DNA from: Epiperipatus broadwayi
Lineage: Eukaryota > Onychophora > Udeonychophora > Euonychophora > Peripatidae
Length of the DNA: 64,000 nucleotides
Direction of reading: 5' to 3'
Assembly: GCA_028023455.1 (NCBI GenBank)
Contig: JAQFVV010012476.1
Location: 2,151,820-2,215,819, forward strand
This document shows positions 12,090 through 23,580 of the stretch, piece by piece. Position numbers and translations under genes: made by a program. How positions within the stretch are numbered: position 1 is the stretch's first letter; every line of letters begins with the position of its first letter. The notes under the pieces were generated by a model. It was not told the origin of the DNA, did not search any database, and was given only the letters and a program-made list of their open reading frames with translations.

Positions 12090-12635
12090 GTCCAATTGCT
12101 ATTTGAAAATTGTATAACTTTTTATTATACTTTTGTATTTGTAGATTATAAAAAGACATTTGACTCTATAACAATTTCTACAATGATTAAAGCTTTGAGC
12201 TATCAAGATGTAGATGTAGGATATGGCCATATTCTGAAGAATATTTATCAAAATACAATAGGAATGATTAAATTATATGGTAATATTAAGAGGATTAACC
12301 TTGAGAAGAGTGCACAACCAAGCAATTTCATATCTTCAAAACTTTTTACAGCAGTTTTACAAAAATTATTTTGTGGTTTAAAATAAGAAGCCAAGGGAAT
12401 AATAAATAATACATGGTTCTTATTTAAATCATCTAAATTTTGCAGATAATAATTCAGAGCTCCAAGAAATAGTGTAAGAGATATCAATTGAAAGATATAT
12501 CTTAGATTATTATTCAAATGGAAAATAATGAATGAAATTAATCATAAAGTTAAATTTAGATGGACAAATTAGTAGAAATAACTTGATGTTGAAAGAAAAT
12601 ATACATTGGAAAATGAAAAGGGAGGTTTTGAATAG
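12090..12635 (+). pseudogene. RTE-type LINE fragment, plus strand
   Basis: Plus-strand translation gives FVFVDYKKTFDSI (RT motif A region, equivalent to FVDYEKAFDSI in the copies at 26.7 and 50.4 kb). ILKNIYQNTIGMIKLYG and SSKLFTAVLQ follow, then after stops and shifts an EINHK and a CLKRKVFN-like end. Residues around motif B are eroded (SAQPSNFISS in place of GVRQGDSISP). The fragment stops abruptly where an oppositely oriented copy of the same family begins. Confidence 0.75.
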
Positions 12636-12639
12636 ATGA

Positions 12640-13228
12640 AATTTACAACTTCTTCATCATCATCATCATCAACCATTATCAATCAACTGCAGGATGAAGG
12701 TCTCTCCAAGTTCAATCCATCTTCTCCGATCTTTAGCTTCTCTTTCTCATCTCATCCATTCATCTCACATGTGGTCTCTTTCTGGGTCTTCTACAATCTC
12801 TTGGAATCCAGTTTAAGACTTCAATTGTCCATCTATTATCATCTCTTCTAGCAATATGTCCAGCACAACTCCACTTCTATCTTCTAATTTTTTCAATGAG
12901 GTCAGTAACATTTGTTTGTTCTCTTACCCACACATTGCATTTTTGATCTCTTCTTGTTACTCCCAGCATGCATCTCTCCATACTTCTTTGAGTGTTCTGA
13001 AGTCTCTGTATTGCTCTTCTATTAAGTGTCCAAGTCTCAGATCCATAAGTAAGAACTGGCAAAATACATTTGTTAAAAACCTTCCTTTTCAAACACATAG
13101 GCATATTTCCTTTTAGTATCAAGTTATTTCTACCAAAAGCACTCCAACCAAGTTTAATTCTATGATTAATTTCACCCATTATGTTACTAATCTGACCAAG
13201 GTATTTGTAACTGTTAACTTTTTCTTAC
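12640..13228 (-). pseudogene. RTE-type LINE 3' fragment, minus strand
   Basis: The minus strand encodes the family's C-terminal region with few changes: EINHRIKLGWSAFGRNN, LPVLTYGSETWTLNRR, QRSMERCMLGVTRRDQK and TDLIEKI, then a frame break. The 3' end has the family's tail, a short (TGA)n run seen on the plus strand as tcatcatcatcatcatc at 12654. It is 5'-truncated near 13228, just after the LGQ/YKYLG region. It lies tail to tail with the fragment at 12.09-12.63 kb. Confidence 0.8.
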
Positions 13229-13230
13229 TT

Positions 13231-13363
13231 ATGTATAAATATGTAAAATGCACTAAAATGCACAATTACACAAAGCTGAAGACAAAGAAATCTACAGTAT
13301 TAAGATATCTTTGTCTTCATCTTTGTGTATTCATACGTTTAGCGCATTTTACGTATTTATACA
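13231..13363. repeat. Short palindrome, about 65-bp arms
   Basis: Left arm tgtataaatatgtaaaatgc... and right arm ...gcattttacgtatttataca are inverted copies. The inner part is acacaaagctgaagacaaag against ctttgtcttcatctttgtgt, with almost no loop. The resulting hairpin sits between two RTE fragments. Confidence 0.8.
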
Positions 13364-13404
13364 TTGGAATAATTAACCACAAAGTTTAAACTTTTTGCTC
13401 ATTT

Positions 13405-13665
13405 CAACTTCTTACTTACAAATCTAAGACTTGGATGCTTATCAGAAGAAAATTACAGAAATTCATATCATTCAATGAAGTATGGAAATATGTATATTTG
13501 GAATAATGAGAAAGATCAAAATCAATATAATTAAGTGAGAAAACAAATATAATTATCATCATTAAATGAATTAAGAAACTGAAACAGAGCTGAATTGTAC
13601 ATATGGCTAGCACAGATGATAATATATAGACAGTTAAGAGATTGTAAAACACTGATGGATAAAAT
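13405..13665 (+). pseudogene. Decayed RTE-type LINE C-terminal fragment
   Basis: Plus-strand frames recall the family's C-terminus: LLTYKSKTWMLIRRKLQKF (family form LTYGSETWTLNRRAIQRL), then IKKLKQS and VHMASTDDN (family form AGHIARRDDN). Several stops are present. It is older than the fragment at 12.6-13.2 kb. Confidence 0.6.
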
Positions 13666-13891
13666 AAGTAAAATATTTTGGTTTAATATGGAGAAGAGAA
13701 GTTATGGATAAAAGAAAGTAGATTAGGCCAATAAACATCACATGACCACCTCCTTTTATGGTTGTGTATAACTGTTGTTAAAACAGGCAAAACTCACTAT
13801 ATATATTGCCACACACAGCAAGCTAGAGCAATCAGTGGACGCCAGAAGGCTTGTGCATAAAATCCCCATCTAGTGCCTACTCATCCAATAT

Positions 13892-13931
13892 CACCAGACT
13901 AGTTTCTGGTTTATGCCCTTCATCAGTGCTC
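13892..13931 (-). ncRNA. Hammerhead ribozyme-like motif (family 1)
   Basis: Minus strand: CUGAUGA, stem II region AGGGCAUAAACCA, GAAA, minimal stem III (AC-UA-GU), GUC, UGGUG. The catalytic boxes are intact, but the 5' strand of stem I (GAGCA) pairs poorly with UGGUG, so stem I is damaged. Confidence 0.45.
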
Positions 13932-13943
13932 TCATCCAAGAAT

Positions 13944-13983
13944 CCTCACTGACGAAGGCCACAAACCAGAAACTAGTCTGGGG
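13944..13983 (+). ncRNA. Hammerhead ribozyme motif (family 1), core intact
   Basis: CCTCA (13944-13948), CTGACGA (13949-13955), stem II region AGGCCACAAACCA, GAAA (13969-13972), CTAGTC with cleavage expected after 13978, TGGGG (13979-13983). Stem I pairs over 5 bp. Stem II keeps only two clear pairs, which may limit activity. Confidence 0.55.
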
Positions 13984-14169
13984 ACATTGGATGAGTAGGC
14001 GCTAGATGGGAATTTTATGCATAAGCCTTCTGTCATCCATTGATTACTCTAGCTTGCTGTGTGTGGTAATATATATAGTGAGTTTTGCCTGTTTTAAAAG
14101 TAGATTAAACTTGGACAGACTTTTTCCTGCAGTCAATCACTACATGATGATACATAACATAAATGTTTG

Positions 14170-15060
14170 TAAGTAGAATAAATATCTTTAATATATATAA
14201 AAGAAATATAAATAACAATAAAGTTAAACTATAGGTTTAACATTCATAGGAGTATGATAATTTTCTCATCGATGGATAACATAATATCCTAGTAAAATCA
14301 TGTTTTATTTTAATGTCATCAGCATGTTGCCATCATGTGACAAACCTAGATTAACTTAAACCTTTCTCTTTAAATACTAATAGCTAAATACCTGTTTATC
14401 AAATAATAACTGAATGCCTAACTGTACTGGATAAAGATTGATTATCTAAAACAATCATAAGCCTACTTGTAATTTGAAAAAAAAAATATTAAAGTTTGCT
14501 CAGCCAGGATTTAAATCTAGATCAAGTATATAGCAGGCGGATGTGTTATTGAACATGCCATAAACTTTTTAATAAATATATATAGATGATAGTCAATTAA
14601 TATATAAGTAAATTGATAGCTTGATATAAAAATGTTTATTGAAATAGATGCTCGTACATACAATCAGAGAAATATATAAAGAAAGAAAAAAAAAGAAAAG
14701 AAAATAAAGTGGGAGAGTTAAAAAAAAAAAGACTTTTAACATAAAAGTATAGCCCGTTTCTTGCATCATATCATAATCCATATGGAAGTTGTCTATCTAT
14801 AAAATCCTGTTTTTTGTTTATACCATCAGCACTCGATAGTCATATAACCAACCTAGATTAATTTAATAATTGAATATCTATTTATTAATCAATAAGTGAA
14901 TAAATAAATGGACTGGATAAATATCGACTATTAAAAACAATTGTCCTTTTCCCAGTTTGGATTCGAACACAGATCAAGAACAAGACAGCAAAGTACTTTA
15001 ATATACCATGAAGTTTTTAATAAAAATAAATTGATATATTGATACAAAAATATCTGTTAA
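14170..15060 (-). repeat. Two head-to-tail copies of a SINE-containing unit, about 440 bp each
   Basis: Landmarks recur in order: aaatgtttgtaagtagaata/aaatgtttattgaaatagat, then a tacaatcagagaaatata block (second unit at about 14655; start of a third at about 15075). Next come acaaacctagattaactt/accaacctagattaattt, a ggataaagattga/ggataaatatcga block and a minus-strand tRNA-like head ending in gccataaactttttaataa/accatgaagtttttaataa. The second B-box (ggattcgaacaca on the plus strand) is well kept. The array could be a local tandem duplication of one SINE insertion. Confidence 0.5.
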
Positions 15061-15339
15061 GATAGGCGTGCGGGTATACAATCAGAAAAATAAAATGTCG
15101 CGGGAGGAGGGGAGGGGGTGAGAGAAAAAAGAAGGGTATGTGGAAAAAGCTCTTTAAAAGTTTTATTATTTGCAATTGCTTCAAATTAAACTTGTTCCTA
15201 GGTTAGCTATTCTTTCTCTCCCTCTTAATGTCTACTTTTTAATAAATAAAAAGAGAGATAAATCGCAAGCATTTGATTTAATTTCGGAACTTTATTAATT
15301 TCCAATTCATTCAATCTCAGTTTTTCTAAGTTGACCAAG

Positions 15340-15690
15340 TCTCGCTTTTCTTAACGATATAAGTAAACTTTAAATCTGCCATTACGGAGCCATCATTCCA
15401 CCACTGGGCAATGAATCCGCCGCGTGATAAATGACTTTGTTCCTATTACCTGTTCAGGGGAAACCTCGTTAACCACCAGGAGGAAAGCTAGTTGACAGCC
15501 ATTAGTCCTGACCGAACCAAATCACCATAGTAAAACATTAATCTACAAATGTTTATCCTGTGTAAACCAGGAACTGCGGGATGTAAATATTACCTTAGTG
15601 AGGCCAAGGAAGAGCTGGAGCTAGCTGCTAACGATCTCGCCGCACTCCAGGTGCGCTGCGTCGTCGCTAAATAATCTTCCATTACTATCT
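15340..15690 (+). other. GC-rich island with a 41-codon open frame
   Basis: This is the most GC-rich stretch of comparable length in the first half of the window. An ATG frame at 15549-15674 encodes 41 residues, with a cysteine-bearing start (CKPGTAGC) and a helix-like end rich in Glu, Leu and Ala (AKEELELAANDLAALQ). Its codons are unlike the A/T-driven frames nearby. On the other strand a short frame ends at cctgaacag/gtaata (about 15440-15455), a good-looking splice donor. I recognise no family. It could be an exon of a host gene, a promoter-type island or a fragment of an unknown element. Confidence 0.35.
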
Positions 15691-16718
15691 CTCAACTTTA
15701 AAAGCATCAATATATATATGTAAAGATATTGAGAAAGACAAGTTCTTCTTTTCAAATAAAAAAAACAAACAAAAACAAAGTATAACAAATATTGCATTTT
15801 ATTGTTTCTTCTTAATACTATCTTTCTATTCCTATATAGATATATATTGGGTTGAGATTAATAGAGCAAAGATACTAATTGGTAAATTAAAAAATGCAAG
15901 TGATTCACTGTTAGTTTAATACATTATATTCCAGTACTTTTTAAGTGCAAATCTTGTGATCCTGAATATTTCGTGGAGTGTAAGATTGTCTGGCTTGAGG
16001 GACATATGGTATCATGGATTAAATAACGGTGTTGGAATTACTATTTCATAAACCAGTGGTCCATCATCTTTTTACACTTGTGCCCTTTTACGCAATCCAT
16101 TATATCTTGTTACTATCCTATTGTACGCATTAAGGATAGTGATACTAAATCTCTCTTTACCACACATATATATTTATATTATATTTCAGTGCATACGATT
16201 TGATATAAGATCTTTGAAAAAACGGCATACTAACAAAAAATGTGTAATAATGCATAGTTTTTAGTAGATCTGTTGATTTGTAACAATTGCACTTTTTTGG
16301 CCTGTTTTAGAAAATGTGTACATTCAAGAAATTAGTACCATATATAAAAGTTAGGACGATAATAGCATGAAGAACAAAACTCTGAGAGTAAACAAGAGAA
16401 ATGTGAGCAAGCTAAGTAAATTTCTATTACATGGTGTTATTTATACAAAGTGGACTCGAATATAAAGAAGAACGTGTTTAAACACAAAAGTGGTCAGACA
16501 CACAATAATGAGTTGAGCAGATTTAATGTATTTTTAATAGTATTTATTTTTTATTTTTTTCAATTAAAATTTTATTGTCCAACATGAGAACTTTTTAAAA
16601 ATTTTATAACCCCTAACAATTTTTCTGCTATCCTTGAAGGTTATGACTTACAAGCTATGCACTACTGTCATAAGGTATTATAAAGAGCATAAATTATTCT
16701 AAACTGGTTGAGATTTTT
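15691..16718. other. AT-rich sequence, no gene
   Basis: Nothing recognised apart from short A/T runs. Confidence 0.4.
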
Positions 16719-16812
16719 TTTTAAGTGTCATAGCATAGGCCGACCCACAACCTGGGCAACTGCCTGCTAGTGCAAGGCAGTTGCGCTGACCTCTCGACCA
16801 CCAATGCAAGAT
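16719..16812 (-). mobile_element. tRNA-derived SINE (family S1) with 17-bp target duplication
   Basis: Minus-strand S1 unit with flanking duplication aactggttgagattttt at 16702-16718 and 16813-16829. The B-box side is shortened compared with the 4.1-kb copy (plus-strand ccgacccacaacctggg). Confidence 0.85.
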
Positions 16813-16829
16813 AACTGGTTGAGATTTTT

Positions 16830-17194
16830 GTGTTGAAATATTTGCATTGATGAAATATTGAAGGGTTGAACACAGTAAAGATTTACTATGACTTTCTAAT
16901 AAATTCAAACTTAGAAATTAAACAGATTACATTTGCGATTCATGGTAGATTATTAAAGAGTGGCAGTCAAAAGGATTAAAATGGCTAGTTCACCTGATGA
17001 GTACAGAGAGTACATATATAGTAAGAGAGAATGATTTTGAACATTTACACTGCCCAAGGGAACTTGGATCAAGTAGAATTTGAAATGGGGGAGGTACAAG
17101 TAAGAATTGAAAAGTTTAGAAGTCATCTTGGTTTCATATATATATATATATATATATATAACTATTCAAAACAATAAATATATATATATATATA
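16830..17194. other. AT-rich sequence with two (AT)n runs
   Basis: (AT)n at about 17136-17160 and 17174-17198 lie just before the foldback at 17.2 kb. No gene. Confidence 0.5.
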
Positions 17195-17920
17195 TATTTA
17201 AAGAGAAATAATTTCCACCTTTAATATATGCACTGTAGCGATCTTATAATAGCTTAACAATGTCATGTTGGGTACTGAGGATAATCTCAAACACAAGATA
17301 AAGACTTTTGAAAAGATTAGAGTGACCATCTACATTCTAATTATATAGGCTAATCTGAAGCATCTTAGTGTGAGAGTTTGAAGATGTTTCTCTATTAATT
17401 TTTACATCCATATTAACTGCAAAATTTTCAATTTGAGAGTATCCTTAGTATTTAACATGACATTGGTCAGCTATTATAAGGTCAGTACAGTGCATATATT
17501 AAAGATGGAAATCCTTTCTCTTTAATTACATATGATCACTGCACTTAGAAAATAAATTTAAATATTACATAATTTTTAAAAATTCATAATATTAACATAT
17601 AGTAAATTGAAATTTTTTACAAACTTTAATATGTGAAAGAAAATAATGGTTGTAAAATCAATAGAGAAACATCTTCACACTCCCAAACTAAGATTCTTCA
17701 GATTGACCTATACAATTTAGAGTGTAGCCTTAAAGATAAGATGGCCACTCTTATCTTTTCAAATGTCTATCTTGGATTTGAGTTTGAGAATATCATCGGT
17801 ACTCAACATCACATCGTTGAGCTATTTTAAGAGCAATATATCACTCATATTAAAGGGGAAAATCCTTTCTCTTTAATTACATATGATCTCTGTGCTTATT
17901 AAATAAATTTGAATATTATA
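17195..17920. repeat. Foldback family 3 with nested partial inverted copy
   Basis: Segment X (about 17200-17415) and segment Z (about 17625-17880) are inverted copies: tttgaaaagattagagtgacc against ggccactcttatcttttcaaa, and gagaaataatttccacc against aatcctttctctttaa. Between them segment Y (about 17416-17570) is an inverted copy of only the outer part of X. Y and Z therefore share a direct repeat (ctctttaattacatatgatc). A related element lies at 23.05-23.58 kb. Confidence 0.75.
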
Positions 17921-18465
17921 TATTATAACTTATTTAAATTCTATAAAATATATTTTGTAATCTTTTGATCGGGCATTCATGTTGTGGGCTATCTATATAA
18001 GACTTTAAACCAATTCGCCCTTACTCTTTATGGCTTCATCATCCACAGATCATTATCAGGCCTTTTTGTTGCGGCACCAATTGTAACCATTCAGATGACC
18101 ATGTTTCAAGCCAATTATAACATTTATTTAGTTCAGCTCGGTTGACCACCCTATGCATCAATTGTAAACTTTTTTATCTGGCACTCAGATGCTTACGGCC
18201 ATGTTGCATGCCAATTGTAACATTTTAAGGATGGATTGATGGATGCTTCATCATTCCCAGCTAACATTATTTTTAAAGCCTATTGGTATGATGATGATGG
18301 GATAGAACATCCATAATCTTATTTTCCGGGGCACCAAATTGCAACATTAATGAAAATATTGAGGTCAAATCTTATTTTCAATAACTTATTAATAAGCTTC
18401 AACAATGATATAAAATGAATGAATCAATAACTAATCAATCGATTAAGAAAACACTGAGAATGCAT
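17921..18465. other. Non-coding; recurrent caccaattgtaac-like segments
   Basis: Four short related segments (caccaattgtaac 18080, gccaattataac 18110, gccaattgtaac 18210, caccaaattgcaac 18333) are spaced 30-120 bp apart, the last preceded by ttttccgggg. This could be an old tandem repeat or the end of a decayed LTR element. No gene. Confidence 0.35.
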
Positions 18466-18794
<329 letters not shown>

Positions 18795-21700
18795 GGAAAT
18801 TCATGGTTTAAGAAACTCTAAACTCAACTCCCATTACAATTGATATTCTCAACACACTCCCCATTTACTATCATTAAAGTCACAATTAAAATTTTGTTCC
18901 GATTACAAATAGTTCTATGTCCTTCTTCACCCTCCTGATACATCTCTCTATCATCCTCACATTCATTGGTCTATTGCACTACTATCTCTTTTACTACTAA
19001 ATTTTCTATTGTGCTTGCTCATTTCTCTCATTATAATCTCTTCTCAGGGTTTCAGAACAATAAGGTCTGGAAGTCAAACAAGCTGTGATGGATTATTGAT
19101 GATAAACACCCCTCTCATGATCACCTTCGAGATTGAGCTTGGCTGTCTTTAATATAGCCAATGTCCAATTACATTAAAGCTTGAATAATTAAGCTTAAAT
19201 CTTTTAGAAACAATATATAAACATTTTCATACTTAAAGTAAAATTATAAGGAATTGCATCTAGAGAGGTGTTTGAATACAACAGATGGGGAAAGGATTTT
19301 ATGCCCACCCACTGCATCCACTATCACTCAATAACTACTCCTATTCATCATCTATATTTCAATTATACTGAATTGAGTACTGATAATCTTGTATTGCCAG
19401 CTTGGAAAATTAATCATCTAAAGAAATTTTATACGTGATACGACTTACTAAAATTATGATTCAAACATAAGCAATAATGTATTGATGTATGATTGGATTT
19501 GAGATGTCTAGATTATAATAACCCACAAAACATTGAGACGTACGCAAATTTTTATTTAAAACAAAATAATACATTTTATTAACAAATTATAACTTAATAA
19601 CATATGTACATTCACTTGATCATTCACATGGTTTTCTCCTGTTCTACAACCGTATTATGACATAATAATAATAATAATTAAAAAAAATCCTTAAATCAAC
19701 TGATAATTTTAAGAGCTTTTAAAATATAAAATATTAATTTTTAAATATTAGGCAATCACGATTGCCATGGAGTAATACTAATAACAGACAGCTGAAGATA
19801 ATAATTACCTTCACATATATTATATTTTGTTCTTATTTTTATCCCAGACATCGCGAACATTAAATTTCTCCCCCCAGTGCTTAATAAATGCTTTTAGTTA
19901 CTGATCTGTTTCTAAAGATAACTCTTCCAATAATAAAATTTAATAATTTTATTTAATTATTTTTTTATTTAAGATGCTTCAACCCTATGCTTTACAATAG
20001 AGATATTTTATGTGTGGTGGGACTAAGTTAATTTTAGTTACTTTTGCAAATGTCAACAAATCGGTATCTAACTCAAACATTATCGCACATGCATAAACTC
20101 TACACTCATGTTCTTATGACAATGATAATATTTTAGTAATATTACCTTTCCAGCGAAGTTCTCAGCTGGCTGTGGATATATTTGTGAGGCATTGCTTACC
20201 GTGTCTTTGGGTTTTATTTAACCCTTAAATTTACTATTCATTTACGTTATTATTCTTGGCTCTTATTGATCAATTGAAATATATCAACAAAATAATGTTC
20301 AAGTATACCAATCGCACACATACTACCTGCACTCATCCTGACATCAAATTGAGTTTGTGACCCTGTAACCAACATTTATAAGTAATGCTTAGTAATAGCT
20401 ATATTTCATACACCCATAAGAAATATCAACATTAACATAAGGCAGGAAATGACCAGAATAAGAGAAAACCTTTTCACTAAGGTTGAGGTATGCTAGAATT
20501 TTATCGCTAGTCATACAGAGAGACTTGGGTTTACCTATTAACCTCTGGCCATCAATAAAGAAATCATCTTACGGTGTAGAAAATAACCAAGTGGGAAAAC
20601 TCTTCCATTGTATTTAAATACTTTATAAATATGGAATAGATATCTTAGTGAGTGAGCTAAACTATGACTTCACTAGCTTGGTGGGGACTATTTGTCCATC
20701 CATATATATATATACAGATCTAACATCAATTAGTATGAGTGAAACTTTCACATCTACATTACTCTTGAGAAATAGTACACCAGATCATGAGCCAATAATT
20801 TTTCCAAGCCTTAATTAGCTTGTATCTAGCTTTAACTTTATGATAATAGTAATAAGAAATGCGCATTAAATTTTTAAAACAATTTCTCTGCACATTTATA
20901 CCATAATGATGATGTTTTAGCCCAACATTCACACAACATTCATAAAACATATCAATAGGTCTAAGCATTTAATAATAATTCCTGATCCGATTTAAAAACA
21001 TTTCACTTAATAACATCTCTTACTATTAAAAAAAAAAGTAAAGCATTTAAAACAGGCACATACCGAATGATCTGATAATAATTTCTCTACCCCCAAAATG
21101 ATAATAATAATAAAAGCATTTAAAACAAGTACATACAAAATGATCTGATATTACCTCATCTACCCCAAAATAATAATAATAATTTTAACATGGATTAACT
21201 TTAAACGGATATACTGTATATGATAAAAAAAAAAATCTTTTTTTTTTTTTTAGATTAAATGTTTGAAATGAATAACAAATAATAAAAATATACTTAAACT
21301 GTCCTCCTGGATTGTTCTTCAGATTTCTGGTTTCCATTTTTCCTTTCTTGCCTTCTTTGGTTTGTCCATGTGCACACATGGCTTTATGTGACAAGAGTTT
21401 CCGTGATATAAAGTTCAATTCCTATGCCAGAATGTACAAAGCTTTCACGCTGAGGATAAGATTTTCTCATTTTGGTTTCTGGCGATTACAGCTGAACAGA
21501 ACTTGTTTTTAATTTTTTTGAATATATAAGTCCACTTCTTGATGTATTTTGCAGTTCACTTAGTATTCATATTTGACACTTTATATGAGATTATCGTTCA
21601 GATTTGATGCTTTATATGCAAAATCAAAATATTTTTTTATTTATTTTCTGTAGTTTAAATTTTACCATTTGCTGATTCCTGATAAATTAATGCAAGACAA

Positions 21701-23044
21701 ATCATGAAGTTGATTAATTTCAGAAAGAACGATGTGCACCTAACTTAAACTTATTTGAGAGTCTTTTTTTTTTTTACTTATATCATTAAATTTGGCTAAG
21801 TTGATCATTCAAGGGACAGACAGAATAACTAACAATATACAATTTCTTTTCTCTCTTTTCTTTCTTTTTTTTAAAAAAAAAATTCTTTAAACTTTTTGGC
21901 AAGGCTTCTCTATAACCGATGATGAGAAAGCCTGCCAAGAGAGAGATAGCAAAATGAGATCAGCCAAAAGAGATTCACCAAAAAGAGAGAGAGACCAACC
22001 CCCAACAAAAGAGTGAGCTCTTATATATTGTCTGGCTTCCTTCATTCCCTCCTCCCCTGAACAGTGACCTTCCAATAACCCTTCCAAAACATTTACATAT
22101 GGTCAGTGTTTTTCTTGATTAATTGTCTATTGTTTCTTTTTCTTTTTTTGTTATTTTAAACTTATGCCCTTCTGAATGACCATCTGCCAAATGCATGTCT
22201 GCATTCCAATGGATAAAATTATTTCTAAACTTAAATTCCTGTGTCACAGATATCACACATTTAGTTTAGTAATTTACTTTAGTAATTTTCTGCTGTGAGA
22301 ATCTCCCCAAAGAACAAATGAAAGAGAAACCCCCTCAGAATAAATGAGAGAAAGCTCTTTTTGCCCCTTTTACTTTTTCTTTAATAACAAAAAAAATGTA
22401 TAGCAACTCCACTTCAAACCCAGAATCTTGATTGAATGTTTGGCTGCTATGAATAAACTATTAAAATAAATTACTTCTTCTTTAAAGGAGTTCCCCATGA
22501 GATGACACAAAATAATTATTATTTAATCATGAACCTTACAACTAAAGTCTACAACTAAATCACATACATACAAGCATGACTCACATATACAATTTTAATT
22601 AAACCGATTGTTTAATATTCTAATTCTTGATTTTTTTTGTTACAATTTAATGTTATGAACTATTGAGTTCTAACCTGTCATTGTAAAACTATGATTATCT
22701 AGTTTCACTCTCTAAAGTAGTTTTATAAATTGCTCATCCCCCTCCCTTTTTTCCAATCTCCAACTATTAAAGTGATGTATAAATATTGCTTATCTAATAA
22801 ATTATATCTTTGGCAATTAAATTGTTCTAAATAAAACAATTTTTTGGTTAGAAATCTTTTATAAGAAACTGTTTAGATTGCCTACCAAGTAAAATGTATG
22901 CAATCCCTAAGAATAGGGGCTCAAATCTAGCATTAGCATGTTCTATTATAAAAAATATTCAGCCTATGAGGAAAATTTTTACTAAACATTGTCTTACATA
23001 GCTAACTCTAAATTTAATGGAGGCTTGGGAAAACCCAAGGGCTA
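18795..23044. other. Long AT-rich stretch without recognised genes
   Basis: No open frame here shows a domain I recognise. Local structure: an approximate duplication of about 75 bp at 21025-21185 (agcatttaaaacaggcacatac/agcatttaaaacaagtacatac, each followed by aaatgatctgata), short AAT runs at 19660 and 21105-21180, and poly-A/T runs at 21225-21250. A more GC-balanced patch at 21900-22090 contains an open frame of 66 codons without a known motif. Confidence 0.4.
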
Positions 23045-23580
23045 CAATATATACAACTAACTAGATTAACACTCTAATACTGGTTTATTGAGAAAATTAA
23101 ATACTCTGAATCCAAAGCACAAAATAAAACTTTTGAAAAGATAAGAAAAAAAAATTATTCTCTTTACTCAAATTTATTTATATAGGCAAATCTAAAGTAC
23201 TTTAGAAAAATATAGATCTCAAATTGATCAAATTATTTCTTTTAAAACTATATTTCAAATTACTTTATATCATTTCAATTGACATTGGCAAAATTTTTCA
23301 ATTATAGCTTAGCAGTATTAAATAAAATAATAAAATATGTAATTATAAACTTTTCCAGTGGTTAATATTCTATAATAACTAAATTTGATCAATTTAAAAT
23401 ATTCATGCTTTCTTTTGTAAGCACTTTAGATTTGCATATATAAATGAATTTACACAAAATAGATAAGATGTTCCATTCTTATCTTTTCAAAAGTTTTATC
23501 TTGTGCTTTGAATTGAGAGTATTTCCTTTATTCAATAAACCAGTGTTGAAGTATTTATCTAATCATCATATAATAATTAT
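23045..23580. repeat. Foldback family 3, second copy
   Basis: Inverted arms at about 23060-23240 and 23390-23560: actggtttattgagaaaatt against ttcaataaaccagt, and aaaacttttgaaaagataag against cttatcttttcaaaagtttt. Inner sequence ggcaaatctaaagtacttta recalls ataggctaatctgaagcatc in the 17-kb element. Confidence 0.75.

Larger units (their letters stand above)
13735..14100. mobile_element. Foldback element, inverted pair of hammerhead family 1 units
   Basis: The arms run from ttaaaacaggcaaaactcac (about 13778) and to gtgagttttgcctgttttaa (about 14096). The internal block tccaatatcaccagactagt matches, inverted, actagtctggggacattgga. Arms are about 150 bp with almost no spacer. The flank aaacatcacatgaccacc at 13737 is shared with the 6.4-kb copy. 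Arm ends differ from the 6.5-kb copy in a tatatatag segment, so the pair diverged together. Confidence 0.8.

Noticed and set aside
18080-18350. LTR retrotransposon end with primer-binding site
   Set aside because: caccaattgtaac-like segments are suggestive, but there is no paired LTR, polypurine tract or coding sequence nearby.
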